Shown one piece after another: positions 1-5,136 of a stretch of DNA of 5,136 nucleotides (position 1 is the first letter of the stretch; the number at the start of each line of letters is the position of its first letter). Made by a program: the position numbers and the translations under genes. This DNA comes from Gammaproteobacteria bacterium CG22_combo_CG10-13_8_21_14_all_40_8 (GTDB taxonomy: Bacteria > Pseudomonadota > Gammaproteobacteria > Enterobacterales > GCA-002770795), in assembly GCA_002770795.1 (NCBI GenBank), contig PCTP01000231.1:6960-12095 (forward strand), written 5' to 3'. Under the pieces are notes generated by a model, which had not been told where the DNA came from, made no database searches, and saw nothing but the letters and a program-made list of their open reading frames with translations.

Positions 1-594
1 TTCAATCGTGCCTAAACAGCCTGCTGGGGCTGATTTGGGTAATTGACTGTCAATCAAATCATAATAGATCGCATAATGTAAAATGCTATGGATTTCTCGC
101 CATATATTGCTAGGAGCTGGCGCGTATACACCATAATGCGCCATTAGAACCAAGCTTAAATAATACAATGTGAGATTGAGAATATTAGCTTGTACCTGCC
201 CTGGACCTTTTTTTTGTTCCATTGCCATTGCCAGTAGTTTATAGCCATAGGCCATTTCTTGAGTGAGTTTATAAAATGCTAATTTTTCTTCAATGGTTAT
301 TTTTGCTCGGCGTTTATCCCGATGAAATGTTCTGGAACGATAATATTCTGAAATGAGTTGATATGAATTATCATATAATGCAAGGGCATTTAAACGATTA
401 GCGTCAGACACCTCAGTCCGATTAAAACTTGATAGCGAATTTAAAATCGAAGGTAAGGTTTTTGCCATATTACCATAGGGTAAATTTTTCAAATATCGGG
501 CAATATATTCGGGACGAGTTTCGGCGACTAGGTGTTCACCCTGCTTTTGTGTGGGTAAAGTGATTTTTAGTTGGGGGCGTTTATTTGTTTTCAA
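1..594 (-). CDS. N-terminal part of a soluble helical protein, possibly of a PilZ-associated family (partial at left edge)
   Basis: The reverse strand is open for 198 codons from a TTG at 594 to position 1, with no stop, so the C-terminal part lies outside the window. TTG is chosen because the frame has a stop (TAA) just upstream and a GGAAG Shine-Dalgarno sequence sits 7 bases before it; the first in-frame ATG, at codon 43, would discard well-formed sequence. The product has no signal peptide and looks cytoplasmic and alpha-helical. Residues 64-98 form a helix-rich stretch ending in a basic patch (HRDKRRAK), and residues 103-135 contain an AYGYK motif. Residues 139-185 are rich in Leu and Tyr and contain a YAPAPSNIWREIH segment. 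From memory, this pattern resembles the helical N-terminal region of gammaproteobacterial proteins annotated as 'molecular chaperone' or PilZ-associated (c-di-GMP). No PilZ domain is visible in the part present, so the role is only a suggestion. The coding call is firm; the family is weak. Confidence 0.75.
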   Translation of the reverse strand, partial: MKTNKRPQLKITLPTQKQGEHLVAETRPEYIARYLKNLPYGNMAKTLPSILNSLSSFNRTEVSDANRLNALALYDNSYQLISEYYRSRTFHRDKRRAKITIEEKLAFYKLTQEMAYGYKLLAMAMEQKKGPGQVQANILNLTLYYLSLVLMAHYGVYAPAPSNIWREIHSILHYAIYYDLIDSQLPKSAPAGCLGTIE

Positions 595-601
595 ATGATG
601 T

Positions 602-606
602 CTTCC
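602..606 (-). promoter_or_regulatory. Ribosome binding site that supports the TTG start at 594
   Basis: GGAAG on the minus strand lies 7 bases before the TTG start codon. It is the main reason for preferring this rare start over the downstream ATG at codon 43. Confidence 0.5.
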
Positions 607-614
607 GCTGATTT

Positions 615-642
615 AATATAATACATTAACTATAACTCACAA
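615..642 (-). promoter_or_regulatory. Possible sigma-70 promoter for the leftward gene
   Basis: On the minus strand, TTGTGA (637-642, 4 of 6 to TTGACA) is followed after 16 bases by TATATT (615-620, 5 of 6 to TATAAT). Initiation would fall near 608-610, giving a short leader of about 15 bases that still holds the GGAAG ribosome site. An overlapping TATTAT (618-623) is an alternative -10 box but has no good -35. This is a match by eye only. Confidence 0.35.
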
Positions 643-648
643 AGCTTT

Positions 649-678
649 CTACATAAAAAGTTTCAGTCTATTATGTAG
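649..678. repeat. Perfect 8-bp inverted repeat in the divergent spacer, possible operator
   Basis: CTACATAA (649-656) and TTATGTAG (671-678) are exact reverse complements separated by 14 bases. Arm centres are 22 bp apart, about two helical turns, which suits binding by a dimeric regulator on one DNA face. It lies just upstream of the candidate promoter of the leftward gene and upstream of the rightward TATAAT. It lacks a following T-run, so it is not a terminator. The regulator is unknown. Confidence 0.45.
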
Positions 679-729
679 GCACCCGTGATATCTGTAAATA
701 CAGGTATATAGCCAACATACAGTTTTAAT

Positions 730-735
730 TATAAT
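730..735 (+). promoter_or_regulatory. Consensus TATAAT -10 hexamer, possible rightward promoter
   Basis: TATAAT matches the sigma-70 -10 box exactly, but no -35 match is seen 15-19 bases upstream. If used, transcription would begin around 741-743, at the first ATG of the long frame. That ATG would then have essentially no leader, so translation would more likely start downstream, leaving a leader of about 220 bases before 963. Confidence 0.3.
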
Positions 736-740
736 CACAT

Positions 741-962
741 ATGAATAAAAACGCCTATTTTTTTACAAAACAAAGCAATATGGATGATGTGCATTCGCCC
801 TCCACTCGGTTTGCAAGAGATCTGCATCTTTCCCCAACCAATACGCTTTTTTGCCTGGCTTCGCCTGCTTCGCATGGTGAAGCTTTGGCTGCGGCACTAT
901 TCTGGCCTAAAGGCTGGCGTCTAAAACCTGTCCTTGCTGGAAAATGTTGCGCTTCTTCTGTG
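741..962 (+). other. In-frame 74-codon upstream extension of the thioredoxin lipoprotein gene, probably not translated as part of it
   Basis: The reading frame of the lipoprotein gene continues upstream to an ATG at 741 without a stop. The encoded stretch has no recognised domain, and its last part (SPASHGEALAAALFWPKGW and following) is unlike a signal sequence. The ATG at 741 has no ribosome site. Bases 791-960 contain 89 G or C in 170 (52 percent), clearly richer than the flanks. An automatic annotation may start the gene at 741; the buried lipobox argues against this. A short inserted repeat is the likeliest explanation. Confidence 0.5.
858..883. repeat. Tandem GCTTCGC repeats with hairpin inside the GC-rich segment
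   Basis: GCTTCGC occurs at 858-864 and again at 867-873. The second copy can fold with GTGAAGC (877-883) into a 7-bp stem with one G-T wobble and a three-base loop. It lies inside the GC-richer segment upstream of the thioredoxin lipoprotein gene, and such structure is typical of short dispersed intergenic repeats. Whether it recurs elsewhere in the genome cannot be told from one window. Confidence 0.4.
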
Positions 963-1430
963 ATGATTAGGTTAAGGCTTGTTTGGCTGTTACTTTTAAT
1001 TCCCTCGCTCTACTTAAGCGCCTGTCATTCACCTTCTTATCCAAGCTTAAAAGGGGATGATGTATCTATTCCTAATAATGAAGGTTGGGTTTTGATTAAT
1101 TATTGGGCGGAATGGTGTCATCCTTGTCTACAGGAAATACCAGAGATTAACCAACTTGCTATAAATCTTCCCAAGCCTTTAGTTGCAGTCTATGGAATTT
1201 ATTTTGATAAAGTGACTAATGAAGCCTTACTGGATAAGGTAAAACGCTTTCATGTTAATTATCCCATGCTCTCAACAGAGATCAATAAATACCCTGTACC
1301 AGTGCCCAATGTGTTACCTTCCAATTACTTAATGGACTCTGAGGGAAAGATTTATGGACCTTTAATCGGGCCTCAAACTCAAGAAAGCGTTATGCAAGCC
1401 ATTAAAAAATATTCTTTCTCCGCAAAATAG
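963..1430 (+). CDS. TlpA/ResA-type thioredoxin-fold lipoprotein
   Basis: This 155-residue product is a predicted envelope-anchored thiol-disulfide oxidoreductase. The N terminus MIRLRLVWLLLL is a lipoprotein signal with two arginines, a hydrophobic core and an LSAC lipobox, giving lipidated Cys21. Residues 43-57 contain the strand LINYWAEWCHPC with the redox pair Cys52/Cys55. The LPSNYLMDSEG segment supplies the cis-proline (Pro119) and the next beta strand of the fold. Proteins of this family usually reduce or reshuffle disulfides in exported proteins, often fed by DsbD or CcdA; the partner is not in this window. The frame is open back to ATG 741, but starting there would put 74 extra residues before the lipoprotein signal, so ATG 963 (or GTG 960) is preferred. 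No Shine-Dalgarno sequence precedes either start, which is odd. The solute-binding lipoprotein gene follows after 75 bp and may be co-transcribed. The fold is certain; the client is unknown. Confidence 0.85.
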   Translation: MIRLRLVWLLLLIPSLYLSACHSPSYPSLKGDDVSIPNNEGWVLINYWAEWCHPCLQEIPEINQLAINLPKPLVAVYGIYFDKVTNEALLDKVKRFHVNYPMLSTEINKYPVPVPNVLPSNYLMDSEGKIYGPLIGPQTQESVMQAIKKYSFSAK

Positions 1431-1505
1431 GAATATTTGAAAAAGAATACTATGATTAGTTTAGAGCAGTTCGGTTGAGACTATCCGTTATCTTTTGGGG
1501 GTAAT

Positions 1506-2390
1506 ATGAAATTATTAAAATATTTAATGACTCTTTTTTTGGTTGTTTCCATTGTGGGATGCAATGATCATGAAGAAAAAAAAGCAGTCGAAAAGGAGCA
1601 ACAGTCAGCGAAGGAAGCATCTGTTGAAAAAAAATCAGAAACGAATATTGCGGGCGTAACGACAGCTGCTACGGATGATAACACTAAAGACTGTCAACTT
1701 ACTTTGGGTTGGGATGTCTGGGAACCTTACCTCTATACGGATAGATTAGGAAAAGTAGCTGGGTTAGATGTGGACATTTTCAAAGAAGTCGCAAAAATAG
1801 CGGGTTGCGAATTGAAATTTGAACAGGGTGATTGGGCTGGATTATTAGCTAAACTTAAAAAAGGAGAAATAGATGTGCTATCGGGAGCATCCGCCACTGA
1901 ATCCCGGAAGGATTTTGCTTGGTTTTCTGAACCTTATCGTTCGGAAAGTTTTGTACTTTATGTTAAAGCTGATGACTTTGAAACCTATGCCAGTCAATCC
2001 TTTAAATCATTAATAGATTCTGGGATAAAAATAGGTGCTGTAGTTGACTATTTTTATGGTGATACAGTTTCTGCTTACCAAGATGCAGAAATGTCCTCAA
2101 AACAGTTTGTTTATTCACAAATTGACGAGGGTAGTTTTTCTCTATTACTGGACTCTAAAGTGAATGCGGTGTTAGAAGATCCCTTTGTGGGAACTGATGT
2201 TATCCGCAGAAAGGGCTGGATAAAAGATTTAAGAAAGTTGCCAATTATACTTCATAGCGGAGAAGTTCACTTTATGTTTAGTAAGTCTTCTGTTGATGAA
2301 AAAACCTTGACTAAAATAGATGCTGCCTTAGCAAAGATGAGGGCTGATGGTAGTTATCACAAGATTATGGAGAGTTACGGTGGCGAGTGA
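1506..2390 (+). CDS. Family 3 (amino-acid type) extracellular solute-binding lipoprotein
   Basis: This 294-residue product is a periplasmic-binding-protein-fold lipoprotein of the SBP_bac_3 class, which typically captures polar amino acids or related small molecules for an ABC importer. The signal peptide (residues 1-18) ends in an IVGC lipobox with lipidated Cys19. Residues 21-60 form a charged, low-complexity Glu/Lys/Ala/Thr linker that would hold the domain off the membrane. The binding domain runs from about 63 to 290: a WEPYLY strand, AGLDVDIFKEVAK (85-97), and SGASATESRKDFAWFSEPY (126-144). Arg134 sits where the family's ligand-carboxylate arginine is found, and Asp225 (LEDPFVGTD) is a candidate amino-group ligand. 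The end, MRADGSYHKIMESYG, is typical of the family. Cys63 and Cys101 could form a disulfide, and the preceding gene encodes a thiol-redox protein. No permease or ATPase gene is adjacent, so it may be an orphan or signalling binder. ATG 1506 follows a GGGGG run (1497-1501) by four bases. Confidence 0.9.
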   Translation: MKLLKYLMTLFLVVSIVGCNDHEEKKAVEKEQQSAKEASVEKKSETNIAGVTTAATDDNTKDCQLTLGWDVWEPYLYTDRLGKVAGLDVDIFKEVAKIAGCELKFEQGDWAGLLAKLKKGEIDVLSGASATESRKDFAWFSEPYRSESFVLYVKADDFETYASQSFKSLIDSGIKIGAVVDYFYGDTVSAYQDAEMSSKQFVYSQIDEGSFSLLLDSKVNAVLEDPFVGTDVIRRKGWIKDLRKLPIILHSGEVHFMFSKSSVDEKTLTKIDAALAKMRADGSYHKIMESYGGE

Positions 2391-2403
2391 TGTTTTAATT
2401 TGG

Positions 2404-2433
2404 AAAAAACGCCTGTATCTACAGGCGTTTTTT
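2404..2433. terminator. Bidirectional rho-independent terminator
   Basis: The arms ACGCCTGTA (2409-2417) and TACAGGCGT (2420-2428) are perfect reverse complements. The pairing extends outward through A-runs and T-runs (2404-2408 with 2429-2433). Reading rightward, a run of seven T (2428-2434) follows the stem; reading leftward, the A-run gives six U. It sits in the 47-bp gap between the converging solute-binding and methyltransferase genes and can end both transcripts. Confidence 0.92.
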
Positions 2434-2437
2434 TGTA

Positions 2438-3175
2438 TCACTGTTTTTGAAAAAGAAGTACAAAACGGTCAGTTTTAGATTTAACTTTAGGATCGAAAAC
2501 AATTAAGCTGTGATCATCTGTGGTATTTTTGAGTATTGTTGACTCTTTAATTAAATTAAATCCTTGCTTTTCTAAGGATGATTCAACAAATGACTTTTCA
2601 ATTCTATGTAATGTTTTAGTGTCTGTTATACCATGATCTTTTTGTGCAGCATGGTCAATAATGATTAGTTTTCCACCAGATTTTAAGGATTTTATGACCT
2701 GAGGCATCACCATTTTTTCTCCGAAATCCCAACCCTTATCTTCAAAAAACATATCATGGTAGCCCATGACCAAAAATATCGAATCAAATTGATTGGTGCC
2801 CAAATTAAGTTCTGGTGCTTCGCTCAATAGCTTTTTAACATTGGGAAGACGATTATAGGCGAGTCGTTGTTCTAGTTCTTTGTCAACATAAGGAAGATAG
2901 GCCTTTGGGATCTGTAGAACTACCTGTCCTTTATTACCAACAACTCGAGATAAAATTTCAGAGTAATAACCACCGCCACCGAGTAAATCGAGTACTTTGT
3001 CACCTTCTTTAACCCCAGCAAAATGAATAATTTCTGCTGGTTTACTGGTGAGGTCTCGTTTCATATCTGCTTCGCTTCTTCCTGATAAGTTAATATTTGT
3101 GGCTTGGATAGGGATCCCAGTTAGCATCAGAAATGTACCGATTATACTTAACAATGGTTTGTTATTTAACAGCAT
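2438..3175 (-). CDS. Exported methyltransferase-fold protein (COG4798-like)
   Basis: This 245-residue product has a Rossmann-type class I methyltransferase fold preceded by a signal peptide. Residues 1-25 show a Lys-containing start, a hydrophobic core and a likely signal peptidase I site after IQA. SEADMKRDLTSKPAEII (34-50) is followed by motif I, VLDLLGGGGYYSEIL (61-75), the glycine loop expected to touch S-adenosylmethionine. Then come FDSIFLVMGYHD (130-141), LKSGGKLIIIDH (164-175), LHRIE (189-193) and the end TDRFVLLFQKQ (235-245). From memory, this order and ending match the predicted methyltransferases of COG4798, many of which carry signal peptides. Substrate and activity are unknown; S-adenosylmethionine is not expected in the periplasm, so the protein may bind something else or act differently. 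ATG 3175 has a weak AAGAGA ribosome site 7 bases upstream. The gene lies 197 bp downstream of the receptor gene on the same strand, and no clear promoter of its own was found. Confidence 0.88.
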   Translation of the reverse strand: MLLNNKPLLSIIGTFLMLTGIPIQATNINLSGRSEADMKRDLTSKPAEIIHFAGVKEGDKVLDLLGGGGYYSEILSRVVGNKGQVVLQIPKAYLPYVDKELEQRLAYNRLPNVKKLLSEAPELNLGTNQFDSIFLVMGYHDMFFEDKGWDFGEKMVMPQVIKSLKSGGKLIIIDHAAQKDHGITDTKTLHRIEKSFVESSLEKQGFNLIKESTILKNTTDDHSLIVFDPKVKSKTDRFVLLFQKQ

Positions 3176-3372
3176 ATTTTATTCTCTTGTTATATTAGTT
3201 TAGATGAATGGAAACAGTTAAAGGGTAGCTCAAACTATAGAGCTTATCAGAGCATGAAAGGTTTAAAATAGAGCGAAAATATTTTAGATGGGAATCTATT
3301 TGAGGGTTTATTTGTGTGGAGTTGGTTGATTGGGAATCTCTTTAACCTTGATTCCCAATCATTGGCTAAAAA
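3176..3372. other. Spacer between receptor and methyltransferase genes, with repeated TGGGAATC elements
   Basis: No gene is seen in these 197 bases. The stretch holds a perfect inverted repeat close to the receptor stop codon and one further direct copy of its half-site. Read leftward, it is the leader of the methyltransferase gene; no convincing -35/-10 pair was found, leaving read-through from the receptor gene possible. Confidence 0.5.
3327..3361. repeat. 12-bp perfect inverted repeat downstream of the receptor gene
   Basis: TGATTGGGAATC (3327-3338) pairs exactly with GATTCCCAATCA (3350-3361) across an 11-base loop. It starts 11 bases past the receptor stop codon on the minus strand. No T-run follows on either strand, so it is not a classic intrinsic terminator. 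It could be an mRNA-stabilising 3' hairpin, a partial attenuator ahead of the methyltransferase gene, or a protein-binding dyad. A further TGGGAATCT lies at 3289-3297, 42 bp from the matching copy at 3331-3339. Confidence 0.7.
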
Positions 3373-5136
3373 TCAAATATGATACTTTAATCTCACAAAA
3401 AATTCTCTTGAAGAACCCGGAAGGGCAGCATGAAAACCGTCATGATAGGGTTGAACATAATTAACTCTTTCATCCAAAAGGTTAAAGACACCAAATTGAA
3501 GATCCAATTGATTATTCCATAGCTTCTTACGAACTAGGTTTACATTCACTAGAAGGGTTGAACTGAGTTTATCTGCGATTAGTTGTTCATCATCATCTTG
3601 AGTGACGCCTACATAAGCATATTTGCTGCCTTCAAGAATGGCTGAACTATTGAGTAACCAATTCTCGGCTATTTTCACAGAAGAGTTTAAGGTGAGTTTA
3701 TTAGGAGCAACACCTAAAAGTTGATTATTTGTGACCAATGGTTTGAAGTCATCCTCAAGATCCGGATCAATGGCTTGCACCGCATATTGATCGACTTGAT
3801 TATTATGAACCTCATAATGTGAAAAATTCACAGTGAGATAGCCCCAATCATCCTTATAGCGGCTTTCCAATTCAATTCCCCTTGTGCCAACTTCAGGGTA
3901 ATTACGGTACGAATCTGCCGTGATGAAGAAGTAGAGAATAGGATCGGTAATTTTTATGTCATACACATTCGCTGTGAGCATCAGTTTATTGGAGATCTGA
4001 TAGCCAGTTTCAATTTCAAAAACTGTCGTGCTTTCAGGTTTTATGCCAGTGGCTCCAGTGAATGGATCATTAAAGTCTACATAATTTTGAACAACAGGGG
4101 TTCGAAATGCCTTACTCCATAGCACTTTTAAATGGGCTTTTTTCCAAGCATTGGTATAGCCCACGCGGGGAAGGAATGAGCTTCCAACCCGACTGTTACT
4201 TTCATTCCTCGCGCCTAGGGTTATATTACCAAATCCGGTTTTGATTAATGCTTGAGCAAATAAAGCGGTACTATGATAGCTAAAATCAATGGTTTTGTCT
4301 TTGTCTTCGTAATAACTTGCTCCAAAGGTTAGATTGTCATCTTCGGTAAAATCATAAGAACCCGTTATCTTGCCAGTTTTTCGTTGTAAGGATTCATCAA
4401 AAAACTGCCCAGCGAATGAATCGGGATCAAGAGCTTCTAAATCTCTAACCGCTTGAGAGGTCGATTTCCATGGATGTTGTTTTTTTAGATTAAAACCTGG
4501 TGTGATAGTAAGCTTATTGTTAAGTTTCCAATCATATTGAATATCTATAAAATCTGAATCAAAGCTTTCTTTGACGGGATAGGGGGCATTGACAAAGAAT
4601 ATATCTCTTTGTTGAACATCATAGCGATCTCGCAAGTATCGGACTGATAATCCTGCGTAGGTACCACTTAAATTTAGAAGCACTGAATCTAAATCAGAAT
4701 TATTTTTTAGGTTATAAGTATCGTCGTAAAAATCGGAGAAATCTTTGTCACTGCGCACGGAGCTGGAATAATAGGCATTGGCGCTAATGGATCCATTGTC
4801 AAATTTTTTGCCTGTGGAAAAGCTGCCCACTTTTCTAATCGCTCCCTCTTTAGAAACACCAACTACCACCGAACCCTCAGTACCTTTGAGGGTGTTGGCA
4901 TTTTTAGTGATGATTTTGATAACCCCCATTTCGGCAAAACCACCGTAAATGGCCGAGCCAGGTCCACGAATCAATTCGATGCGCTCTATATTGTCGATAG
5001 GGAAATGGCCACCAAATTGCAAAGTCGCAAAAGAGAGTTCATTCATTTCCATATCATCAATCATCAGTGATATTTTCCCTTCATGGGACCAATTGCCTCT
5101 TGCTGCTATGCTGACAACACCTTGAACATCCACCCC
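3373..5136 (-). CDS. TonB-dependent outer-membrane receptor (N terminus beyond right edge)
   Basis: The frame is open to the window edge; the GTG at 5133 is an internal valine codon, and the visible 587 residues begin GVDVQG, which fits the VPGV motif of plug domains. The signal peptide, any TonB box and roughly the first 80-120 residues are therefore outside. The rest of the plug follows, with the hallmark IERIELIRGPGSAIYGG and the strand GVIKIITK (roughly 4903-4988). From about residue 90 onward, alternating polar and hydrophobic strands with Asp/Asn-rich loops make up a 22-strand-type barrel. The C terminus shows the family's FNLLDERVNY and PGSSREFFVRLKYHI; the last residue is Ile rather than the usual Phe. 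Such receptors import siderophore-bound iron, cobalamin or other large nutrients using TonB energy; the ligand cannot be read from the sequence. The methyltransferase gene follows downstream. Upstream regulation is not visible. Confidence 0.95.
   Translation of the reverse strand, partial: GVDVQGVVSIAARGNWSHEGKISLMIDDMEMNELSFATLQFGGHFPIDNIERIELIRGPGSAIYGGFAEMGVIKIITKNANTLKGTEGSVVVGVSKEGAIRKVGSFSTGKKFDNGSISANAYYSSSVRSDKDFSDFYDDTYNLKNNSDLDSVLLNLSGTYAGLSVRYLRDRYDVQQRDIFFVNAPYPVKESFDSDFIDIQYDWKLNNKLTITPGFNLKKQHPWKSTSQAVRDLEALDPDSFAGQFFDESLQRKTGKITGSYDFTEDDNLTFGASYYEDKDKTIDFSYHSTALFAQALIKTGFGNITLGARNESNSRVGSSFLPRVGYTNAWKKAHLKVLWSKAFRTPVVQNYVDFNDPFTGATGIKPESTTVFEIETGYQISNKLMLTANVYDIKITDPILYFFITADSYRNYPEVGTRGIELESRYKDDWGYLTVNFSHYEVHNNQVDQYAVQAIDPDLEDDFKPLVTNNQLLGVAPNKLTLNSSVKIAENWLLNSSAILEGSKYAYVGVTQDDDEQLIADKLSSTLLVNVNLVRKKLWNNQLDLQFGVFNLLDERVNYVQPYHDGFHAALPGSSREFFVRLKYHI

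Larger units (their letters stand above)
595..962. other. 368-bp spacer between divergent genes, with dyad, promoter-like boxes and GC-rich segment
   Basis: No independent gene was recognised here. From left to right the stretch holds the ribosome site and promoter candidate of the leftward gene, a perfect 8-bp dyad (649-678), a small palindrome CTGTA-AA-TACAG (692-703), and a TATAAT hexamer (730-735) without a recognisable -35. A GC-richer segment follows from about 791 to 960. Positions 741-962 are open in frame with the downstream lipoprotein gene. That 74-codon extension is judged non-native because it has no ribosome site, its composition differs from the flanks, and it would bury the lipoprotein signal. 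Confidence 0.6.

Noticed and set aside
692..703. LexA (SOS) box
   Set aside because: The half-sites are CTG-N6-CAG rather than the CTG-N10-CAG arrangement, and the neighbouring genes have no DNA-repair role.
747..764. AAAAACGCCT followed by A and seven T, sharing ten bases with the left arm of the terminator at 2404-2433, considered as a terminator remnant
   Set aside because: The complementary arm is absent, so no hairpin forms; the match is short and may be chance.
1407..1438. Inverted repeat AAATATTC / GAATATTT straddling the stop codon of the thioredoxin lipoprotein gene, considered as a terminator
   Set aside because: The stem is almost all A-T with a 16-base loop and no T-run follows, so it would be too weak to terminate.
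1437..1465. TTGAAA (1437-1442) with TATGAT (1451-1456) or TTTAGA (1460-1465) as a promoter for the solute-binding gene
   Set aside because: The good -10 box is only 8 bases from the -35, and the correctly spaced hexamer matches poorly, so no promoter is claimed.
3183..3233. TTGAGC and TATAAC-like boxes upstream of the methyltransferase gene
   Set aside because: The spacings do not suit a sigma-70 promoter, and the best -10 would put the transcript start within the ribosome site.
5131..5133. GTG codon as the start of the receptor gene
   Set aside because: The frame continues to the window edge, and the protein here is already within the plug domain, so the true start is outside.

Overview
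The window is about 5.1 kb of fairly AT-rich bacterial chromosome. Lipoprotein signal sequences, a TonB-dependent outer-membrane receptor and an exported COG4798-type methyltransferase all indicate a Gram-negative bacterium. Codon use and protein style suggest a gammaproteobacterium (for example a Shewanella-like or Thiotrichales-like genome), but nothing in the sequence fixes the genus. No rRNA, tRNA, CRISPR array, transposase or phage gene is visible.

Layout from left to right: (1) the 5' part of a leftward gene for a soluble, mostly helical protein, running off the left edge (594 to 1). (2) A 368-bp stretch (595-962) with divergent promoter-like signals, a clean 8-bp dyad (649-678) and a segment of raised GC content (about 791-960) that is open in frame with the next gene. 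(3) A rightward gene for a small thioredoxin-like (TlpA/ResA-type) lipoprotein, best started at 963. (4) A rightward gene for a family 3 solute-binding lipoprotein (1506-2390). (5) A strong two-way terminator (2404-2433) between converging genes. (6) A leftward gene for a methyltransferase-fold protein with a cleavable signal peptide (2438-3175). (7) A 197-bp spacer with an 11-12 bp perfect inverted repeat. (8) A leftward gene for a TonB-dependent receptor, missing its N terminus at the right edge (3373-5136).

Apart from the left-edge gene, every product is predicted to lie outside the cytoplasm: two lipoproteins, one periplasmic protein and one outer-membrane barrel. The two rightward lipoprotein genes may share a transcript (75-bp gap). 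The receptor and methyltransferase genes are in the same direction and could be co-transcribed through the hairpin. A receptor, a periplasmic binding protein and a thiol-redox lipoprotein suit an envelope or nutrient-uptake neighbourhood, but no permease, ATPase, TonB or DsbD partner lies within the window, so no pathway can be assigned. I found no convincing new system. The best leads are the GC-rich in-frame extension ahead of the thioredoxin lipoprotein, the exported methyltransferase-fold protein, and the two inverted repeats in the spacers.
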